Shown: positions 1-4,654 of the stretch, one piece after another
Numbering within the stretch: the first letter of the stretch is position 1
Layout: each line of letters opens with the position of its first letter
Source: UBA6019 sp036564345
GTDB taxonomy: Bacteria > Chloroflexota > Dormibacteria > Dormibacterales > Dormibacteraceae
NCBI GenBank assembly: GCA_036564345.1
Contig: DATCOZ010000117.1
Span: 1 to 6,513 of the forward strand
Length of the DNA stretch: 6,513 bases
Reading direction: 5' to 3'
Program-made: the position numbers and the translations under genes
The notes under the pieces: model-generated
Seen by the model: only the letters and a program-made list of their open reading frames with translations
What the model was told of the DNA's origin: nothing
Database searches by the model: none

Positions 1-1
1 C

Positions 2-529
2 GTCCGGCCAGTTCTCGACTTCAACATGGTCGATCCTCGTTTCGTCGAGGAGACGGATGTCCTATCGACGTTGGACCAGCGGCCGAACCTGATGGAGCTG
101 ACCCCGAGCGGGTTCGAGAACCTCATCACCAACCTCTTCCAGAAGATGGGACTGGAGACCAAGCTGACACAGGCCTCACGAGACGGTGGCGTCGACTGCG
201 TGGCATACGACCCGCGCCCGGTACTCGGCGGAAAGGTCGTGATCCAGGCGAAGCGCTACAAGAACACGGTTGGCGTGAGCGCTGTCCGCGACCTGTTTGG
301 CACCATGCAGAACGAAGGGGCGTCCAAGGGCATCTTGGTGACCACGAGCGGGTACGGACGTGCGTCGTTCGAGTTCGCCGACGGGAAACCGCTCGAACTT
401 CTGAGTGGTAGCAACCTCCTGTACCTCCTAGCAGAGCATGCCGGTATCGAAGCGAAGATCGAAGCTCCAGCGGACTGGGTGGACCCGTCGCCAGAGTCCA
501 TTTCGGACGAACCGGCAGTTAGCGGATAG
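2..529 (+). CDS. Mrr-like restriction endonuclease domain protein, C-terminal part (5' partial)
   Basis: The frame is open to the window edge: the codons before the first ATG (26) read VRPVLDFN and run smoothly into MVDPRFVEE, so ATG 26 is probably internal and the gene begins upstream. Numbered from that Met, residues 22-135 look like an Mrr-type catalytic domain of the PD-(D/E)XK nuclease fold: ELTPSGFENLI helix with Glu31, the metal-binding Asp57 in RDGGVD, and the Q-A-K triad (Gln74, Lys76) in VVIQAKRYK, followed by the GASKGILVTTSGYG strand and turn. All expected catalytic positions are present, so the domain looks active. In this family it cuts DNA, often modified or foreign DNA; the missing N-terminal region would decide whether this is a defence enzyme or another nuclease. 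The last 25 or so residues are acidic and Pro/Ser-rich, with no recognised motif. Codon choice is looser than in lon (GAT, CCT, CGT, CTA, TTG near the start), which hints at accessory or transferred DNA. No partner methylase is visible. Confidence 0.85.
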   Translation, partial: VRPVLDFNMVDPRFVEETDVLSTLDQRPNLMELTPSGFENLITNLFQKMGLETKLTQASRDGGVDCVAYDPRPVLGGKVVIQAKRYKNTVGVSAVRDLFGTMQNEGASKGILVTTSGYGRASFEFADGKPLELLSGSNLLYLLAEHAGIEAKIEAPADWVDPSPESISDEPAVSG

Positions 530-711
530 TACTTCTTACAAGGATCGGTATCCCGGCAGCGAGCCGCGTGGATCTGGCTTGGCGAACGCAACCTTCCCTT
601 GGTAGCCGACCGGACGGGGGACGTGCCGAACTCCTGGTTCACGACGCAACCTCAACCCGACGTACAGCGCCGCCGTTCCGAGGTTGGTTAGAAGTGAGTT
701 GGCTCCCCCTT

Positions 712-738
712 AACCTTGAGTCGCAGGCACTCAAGGTT
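712..738. promoter_or_regulatory. HAIR element (HspR operator) upstream of lon
   Basis: Two perfect 10-base arms (712-721, aaccttgagt; 729-738, actcaaggtt) are separated by 7 bases. The core, CTTGAGT-N7-ACTCAAG at 715-735, matches exactly the HspR-associated inverted repeat known from actinobacteria, where the repressor HspR, with DnaK as co-repressor, controls dnaK, clpB and, in Streptomyces, lon. It lies about 80 bases before the lon start codon. I infer that lon is repressed here at normal temperature and induced by heat or by misfolded protein that titrates DnaK. A weak promoter (TTAGAA at 688-693, 17-base spacer, TAACCT at 711-716) would place the operator over the -10 box and transcription start, but each box matches consensus at only three of six positions. 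No hspR gene is in the window. Confidence 0.88.
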
Positions 739-775
739 GAACCCTCGCGGGGAATACCCGGAGGGCCCTTCGCCG

Positions 776-809
776 TTTCGTTCGTAGAAGCCTAATCTTC
801 GAACGGGAG
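776..809 (+). promoter_or_regulatory. leader hairpin covering the lon Shine-Dalgarno; possible RNA thermometer
   Basis: In the RNA, 779-783 (cgttc) pairs with 801-805 (gaacg) and 787-790 (gaag) with 797-800 (cttc), leaving a three-base bulge and a six-base loop (cctaat). The stem extends outward by two U-G pairs and a U-A pair: 776-778 (ttt) with 806-808 (gga). The bases G805-A808 of the GGGAG ribosome binding site (805-809) are thus held in a weak stem by a UUUC run, much as in fourU-type thermometers. The pairing is read directly from the sequence. That it melts with temperature and controls translation is an inference. At this GC content short hairpins are common, so confidence is low. Confidence 0.3.
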
Positions 810-818
810 AACATGAAC

Positions 819-3185
819 ATGACTGAGCAGCTCGACACCAAGATCCTTCCCCTCCTCCCCCTCACCACCGGCGTGGTGCTGCCGCACATGGTGGTCACCC
901 TGACCCTCGAGACGCCCGAAGCGCGCGCGGCCGTCAAAGCCGCCAGGGCCGCCGACGACAACGTCCTGCTGGTGCCGCGCAACCAGAACGGTGGGTACGC
1001 TCGCGTGGGCACCGTCGCCCACATCGAGGAGATGGGCCGGACGCCCTCCGGCGTCGAGGCGCTCGTCATCCGAGGCCTCTACCGAGCCTCCATCGGCTCC
1101 GGCATCGCCGGCACCGGCGACGCCACGTGGGTGCAGTTCGAGGCGCACCCCGACGCCGAACCACCTTCGGACGCGGCCCGAAAGCTGGCCCGCGAGTACC
1201 GCGCCACCGTCGAGAACATCCTCGACCTTCGCGGCGCTCCCCAGATCGCGGAGTTCCTGCGCGGCATCAACGACCCCGGCGCCATGGCCGACATGGCCGG
1301 CTACTCGCCCGACCTCTCGTTCGATCAGAAGGTCGAGCTCCTGGAGAACCTCGACGTCGAATCGCGCCTCACGAAGGTCCTGTCGTGGGCCAAGGACACC
1401 CTCGCCGACATCAGCATCAAGGACAAGATCCGTTCGGACGTCAACGAGGGCATGGAGAAGCGCCAGCGCGAGTTCCTGCTCCGCCAGCAGATGGACGCGA
1501 TCAAGAGGGAGCTCGGCGAGGCCGACGACGAGGCCAGTGTCGTCGCGGAATACCGCCGCAAGATCGACGAGGCCGGCATGCCCGAGGGCCCGCGCAAGGA
1601 GGCCGAACGCGAGCTGGGCCGTCTGGAGCGGATGAACGAACAGTCCCCCGAGTACGGCTGGATCCGGACCTACCTCGACTGGATGACGGAACTTCCCTGG
1701 GCCATCCGGACCGAGGACAACCTCGACATCACCGACGCGCGCCGCATCCTGGACGAGGACCACGAGGGTCTCGGGGACGTCAAGGACCGCATCATCGAGT
1801 ACCTCGCCGTTCGCAAGCTCCGGGCCGAACGCGGCCTCTCGGCCGCCGGCGAAGGCCGCGGCTCGGGCGCCATCCTCACGCTGGTCGGGCCTCCCGGCGT
1901 CGGCAAGACTTCCCTCGGTGAGTCCGTCGCCCGTGCCCTAGGGCGCAAGTTCGGCCGGATCTCCCTCGGCGGTATCCACGACGAGGCCGAGATCCGCGGC
2001 CACCGCCGGACCTACGTCGGCGCGCTCCCCGGGCGCATCGTGAGAGCCCTCAAGGAGGCCGGCACCAAGAACCCGGTCCTCATGCTGGACGAGATCGACA
2101 AGGTCGGGAGCGACTGGCGGGGCGACCCCTCCAGCGCGCTGCTCGAGGTGCTCGACCCCGCCCAGAACCACAGCTTCCGTGACCACTACCTGGAGGTCGA
2201 CCTCGACCTCTCCGAGGTGCTTTTCATCCCGACCGCGAACGTGGCCGACACGATCCCCGGGCCGCTGCTGGACCGGATGGAGCTCGTCCGCCTGGACGGC
2301 TACACCGAGCAGGAGAAGCTCGCCATCGGGCGATCGCACCTGCTGCCCCGGCAGCTGGACCGCAACGGGCTCGATGCCGCAGAGGTCGAGGTGACCGACG
2401 CCGCGATCGAACTGATCATCTCCGACTACACCCGCGAGGCGGGCGTCCGCAACCTGGAGCGCGAGATCGGCAAGGTGCTCCGCAAGGTCACCACCAAGCT
2501 CGACGCCAACAAGGGTGAGAAGCCGCTGACGGTCGACACCGGCGACATCAAGGAGTATCTCGGCCGGCCGAAGTTCCAGAACGAGGTCGCCGAGCGCACC
2601 TCGGTGCCCGGAGTGGCAACCGGCCTGGCCGTCACCGGGACCGGGGGCGACGTGCTCTTCATCGAGGCGAGCGCGATCGACGGCGAGAAGGGCGCGCTCA
2701 CCCTCACCGGCCAGCTCGGGGACGTAATGAAGGAGTCGGCCCAGATCGCGCTCAGCTACGTGCGCTCGCGGCGCGACCTGCTGGGCGCCGACAAGGAGCT
2801 GTCCGACAAGCGGATCCACGTCCACGTCCCGGCGGGAGCGATCCCCAAGGACGGGCCCTCGGCGGGCGTCACGATGGTCACCGCCATCACCAGCCTGCTG
2901 ACCGGCCGGCCGGTCCGCAACACCGTCGGGATGACCGGCGAGGTGACGCTCCAGGGCAAGGTGCTGCCGATCGGCGGCGTCAAGCAGAAGGTCCTGGCCG
3001 CGCACCGCGCGGGGCTGAAGGAAGTGATCCTGCCCAAGCGCAACGAGGCCGACCTCGACGACCTGCCGGAATCGGTCCGGAACGAGATGGTGTTCCACCT
3101 CGCGAGCGACGTCAAAGAGGTGCTCGAGATCGCTCTCGAGCCCCGGGTCGCGGTCACCGAAGAGCCTCTCACCATCGTCAGCTGA
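819..3185 (+). CDS. lon: ATP-dependent Lon protease (LonA type)
   Basis: Cytosolic AAA+ serine protease that unfolds and degrades damaged and regulatory proteins as a hexamer. Numbered from the Met at 819 (788 residues, normal for LonA): N-terminal substrate-binding domain at about 8-205, opening LPLLPLTTGVVLPHMVV; a helical, charged linker at about 205-300; AAA+ module at about 300-580 with Walker A GPPGVGKT (357-364, Lys363), Walker B LMLDEID (Asp424, Glu425), sensor-1 Asn474, arginine finger Arg486 and sensor-2 Arg544; protease domain at about 590-770 with catalytic Ser681 in DGPSAG and Lys724 in GGVKQK. The spacing of 43 residues between Ser and Lys equals that in E. coli Lon. No membrane segment is seen, so it is not LonB. 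It looks fully functional. Start choice: an in-frame ATG at 813 lies only 3 bases from GGGAG (805-809), while ATG 819 lies 9 bases away, so 819 is preferred; the difference is two residues. A HAIR operator upstream indicates HspR control. Confidence 0.97.
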   Translation: MTEQLDTKILPLLPLTTGVVLPHMVVTLTLETPEARAAVKAARAADDNVLLVPRNQNGGYARVGTVAHIEEMGRTPSGVEALVIRGLYRASIGSGIAGTGDATWVQFEAHPDAEPPSDAARKLAREYRATVENILDLRGAPQIAEFLRGINDPGAMADMAGYSPDLSFDQKVELLENLDVESRLTKVLSWAKDTLADISIKDKIRSDVNEGMEKRQREFLLRQQMDAIKRELGEADDEASVVAEYRRKIDEAGMPEGPRKEAERELGRLERMNEQSPEYGWIRTYLDWMTELPWAIRTEDNLDITDARRILDEDHEGLGDVKDRIIEYLAVRKLRAERGLSAAGEGRGSGAILTLVGPPGVGKTSLGESVARALGRKFGRISLGGIHDEAEIRGHRRTYVGALPGRIVRALKEAGTKNPVLMLDEIDKVGSDWRGDPSSALLEVLDPAQNHSFRDHYLEVDLDLSEVLFIPTANVADTIPGPLLDRMELVRLDGYTEQEKLAIGRSHLLPRQLDRNGLDAAEVEVTDAAIELIISDYTREAGVRNLEREIGKVLRKVTTKLDANKGEKPLTVDTGDIKEYLGRPKFQNEVAERTSVPGVATGLAVTGTGGDVLFIEASAIDGEKGALTLTGQLGDVMKESAQIALSYVRSRRDLLGADKELSDKRIHVHVPAGAIPKDGPSAGVTMVTAITSLLTGRPVRNTVGMTGEVTLQGKVLPIGGVKQKVLAAHRAGLKEVILPKRNEADLDDLPESVRNEMVFHLASDVKEVLEIALEPRVAVTEEPLTIVS

Positions 3186-3202
3186 CAGGAAGGAATCAAA
3201 AC

Positions 3203-3243
3203 GACCTCGGGCGGGTATAGTTCAGCAGAGCCCGCTCGGGGTC
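3203..3243 (+). terminator. stem-loop after lon, possible terminator
   Basis: Positions 3203-3215 and 3231-3243 form a 13-pair stem (eleven Watson-Crick pairs and two G-U pairs) around a 15-base loop, starting 17 bases after the lon stop codon. It is strong enough to end or pause transcription or to protect the 3' end of the lon mRNA. No T run follows (the next bases are cttccc), so it is not a classical intrinsic terminator, although high-GC actinobacteria often use hairpins without a U tract. The loop begins with TATAGT (3216-3221), which resembles a -10 box, but there is no good -35 at 3193-3198, so a promoter reading is the weaker alternative. Confidence 0.4.
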
Positions 3244-3304
3244 CTTCCCACTCCGTCATAGCAACGAGAGTCCTGAGTACGACGAGGCAGTAAATCCAGA
3301 ACAA

Positions 3305-3328
3305 GGGGAGGAACTAGGAGTACTCCCC
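3305..3328 (+). promoter_or_regulatory. ribosome binding site of the DEAD-box gene, embedded in inverted repeats
   Basis: AGGAG at 3316-3320 lies 9 bases before the TTG start at 3330 and fixes that start. It overlaps a perfect palindrome GGAGTACTCC (3317-3326). In addition ggggag (3305-3310) can pair with ctcccc (3323-3328), which would put the ribosome binding site in the loop. A third option, gagtac (3275-3280) with gtactc (3320-3325), competes with these. The alternative pairings could tune translation of the helicase; this is inference from short repeats only. Confidence 0.45.
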
Positions 3329-3329
3329 G

Positions 3330-4577
3330 TTGACTAGCTTTGCCGAGCTGGGCCTCGAGCCCCGCATCCTCGACGCGCTGACGCGCACCAAGATCGAAAC
3401 GCCCGTCCTTGTCCAGGCCGAGGCGATCCCACCCCTTCTCGACGGCGACGACGTCGTCATCGAAGCCCCGACCGGTTCGGGCAAGACGCTCGCCTTCCTC
3501 ATCCCTGCCGCGCAGGGCCTCCTCACCTCGACCGGTCAGGGCCCGCGGGTCCTGGTCGTCACTCCGACCCGCGAGCTGGCCGTCCAGATCGACGCGGTCT
3601 GGAAGGGCCTCGAGACCGGTCTGCGCTCGGCGCTGCTCTACGGCGGCGTTGGTTACGCGACCCAGACCAACGACCTCAAGAAGCACCCGGACATCATCAT
3701 CGGAACCCCGGGCCGCCTCCTCGACATGGTCGGCAAGCGCCTCGTCACCCTGAGCCGGGTCGAGTACCTGGTCCTCGACGAGGCCGACGAGATGCTCGAC
3801 GCGGGCTTTGCGCCGGACGTCGAGAAGATCATGGCGATGACCTACCAGCCGCAGACCGTGCTGGCCTCGGCGACGATGCCGGAGTGGGTCAGCCGGATGA
3901 TCGACAAGCATCTCCAGCAGCCGGTCCGGATCAAGGTCGCCGGCGAGGCTGTGGCGCTCCTCGAGCACGGCCTGCTCAGGGTCGACCGCGGCGACAAGCT
4001 GCAGGTCCTCAACCGCCTGCTCCGCCGCCACAAGGGCTCCGCCATCGTCTTCGGTCGCACCAAGCACGGCGTCAAGAAGCTCAACCGCGACCTGAAGGCG
4101 CTCGGCCACGACAGCGTCGAGCTGCAGGGCAACCTCTCCCAGGGTGCGCGAGACAAGACGATGGAGTCGTTCCGCGACCAGCGAGCCGACATCCTGGTGG
4201 CGACCAACGTCGCCGCCCGCGGCCTCGACATCAGCCACGTCGGGCTGGTGATCAACTTCGAGCTGCCCGACACGGCGCAGTGGATGACCCACCGGATCGG
4301 CCGAACGGCCCGGATGGGCAACGAGGGCCGCGCCCTGACCATGGTCACGCCGGAGGACATGCCGAACTGGAGCAAGCTGCGCCGGCAAGGCGCTCCCGAG
4401 CTGCGCGAGCTCGACTCCGAGCACCTGCTCAGCGAGGGCGGCTGGCGGTACGTCGCGCGCAACGGCGGGCACGCCCCCGTCGCCGACAAACCGGCAGCGC
4501 CGGTGGCCGGCGCGGCGCCATCCGGGCAGCGCCGCAGGCGTCGCTCCCGGGGGCGAGGCCGCCCTTCTGCCGCTTAG
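3330..4577 (+). CDS. DEAD-box ATP-dependent RNA helicase
   Basis: Unwinds short RNA duplexes and remodels RNA-protein complexes, typically in ribosome assembly, mRNA decay or cold adaptation. The 415 residues carry the complete motif set in order: Q motif (Phe4 upstream, Gln29 in VLVQAEAIPPLL), I APTGSGKT (46-53), Ia PTRELA (79-84), Ib TPGR (126-129), II DEAD (150-153), III SAT (170-172), IV IVFGRT (239-244), V ATNVAARGLD (291-300), VI HRIGRTAR (321-328). After the second RecA lobe (to about 375) comes an Ala/Pro-rich linker and a basic tail, RRRRRSRGRGR from 401, likely for RNA binding. The protein is compact, with no C-terminal DbpA- or CsdA-type RNA-binding domain, closest in build to the RhlE group; the exact subfamily is not assignable here. 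Start: TTG at 3330 is needed to include the Q-motif Phe, an in-frame TAG lies at 3315-3317, and AGGAG sits 9 bases upstream. The 144-base gap after lon suggests its own leader and possibly its own promoter. Confidence 0.95.
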   Translation: MTSFAELGLEPRILDALTRTKIETPVLVQAEAIPPLLDGDDVVIEAPTGSGKTLAFLIPAAQGLLTSTGQGPRVLVVTPTRELAVQIDAVWKGLETGLRSALLYGGVGYATQTNDLKKHPDIIIGTPGRLLDMVGKRLVTLSRVEYLVLDEADEMLDAGFAPDVEKIMAMTYQPQTVLASATMPEWVSRMIDKHLQQPVRIKVAGEAVALLEHGLLRVDRGDKLQVLNRLLRRHKGSAIVFGRTKHGVKKLNRDLKALGHDSVELQGNLSQGARDKTMESFRDQRADILVATNVAARGLDISHVGLVINFELPDTAQWMTHRIGRTARMGNEGRALTMVTPEDMPNWSKLRRQGAPELRELDSEHLLSEGGWRYVARNGGHAPVADKPAAPVAGAAPSGQRRRRRSRGRGRPSAA

Positions 4578-4591
4578 GTAGCGCTAAAGGG

Positions 4592-4620
4592 GCTAAAACC
4601 GCCAGCCTTGGTGGTAGGAT
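4592..4620 (+). promoter_or_regulatory. candidate extended -10 promoter for cpaF
   Basis: TGG followed by TAGGAT at 4612-4620 fits an extended -10 element (TGn plus a box matching TATAAT at four of six positions). No TTGACA-like box is present; 17 bases upstream stands gctaaa (4592-4597), the second copy of a short direct repeat (also 4583-4588). Transcription would begin near 4627, only about 27 bases before the cpaF ATG. This would let the ATPase gene be transcribed separately from the helicase gene. Confidence 0.35.
4598..4615 (+). other. small stem-loop between the helicase and cpaF genes
   Basis: ACCGCCA (4598-4604) and TGGTGGT (4609-4615) form seven pairs, one of them G-U, around the four-base loop GCCT, 21 bases after the helicase stop. 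There is no T run after it. It could be a weak terminator for the helicase transcript, or a chance structure overlapping the promoter candidate described next. Confidence 0.25.
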
Positions 4621-4630
4621 TCCCCGCGCC

Positions 4631-4654
4631 ATGGGGAAGACTAAGGTCCTCTGA
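4631..4654 (+). other. seven-codon ORF (MGKTKVL) overlapping the cpaF start
   Basis: An ATG at 4631 opens a frame MGKTKVL whose TGA stop (4652-4654) overlaps the cpaF ATG in the arrangement TGATG. If transcription starts near 4627 from the promoter candidate, this ORF would be almost leaderless and its termination would deliver ribosomes directly to the cpaF start. No clear ribosome binding site precedes it, and an ORF this short can occur by chance. Confidence 0.2.

Noticed and set aside
560..680. Possible tRNA or small RNA (ggttcacgac resembles a T loop)
   Set aside because: No acceptor stem or anticodon arm can be paired around it.
568..795. Plus-strand ORF of 75 codons between the nuclease gene and lon
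   Set aside because: GTG start without a convincing ribosome binding site, no recognisable motif, and it runs through the HspR operator. More likely non-coding.
1953..2012. Lon segment GGIHDEAEIRGHRRTY with His389 (counted from ATG 813) where Arg is usual
   Set aside because: The surrounding pore-loop region is otherwise canonical, and variation at this position occurs in other Lon proteins; no functional claim is justified.
1938..3098. Minus-strand ORF of 386 codons opposite lon
   Set aside because: Shadow frame of lon, which has every catalytic residue in place on the plus strand.
4290..4313. Motif VI of the helicase reads HRIGRTAR instead of HRIGRTGR
   Set aside because: Ala at this position is known in other DEAD-box proteins, and the functional His and Arg residues are kept, so it is not a sign of inactivation.
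3222..4472. Minus-strand ORF of 416 codons opposite the helicase gene
   Set aside because: Shadow of the helicase reading frame; low-complexity composition and no motifs.
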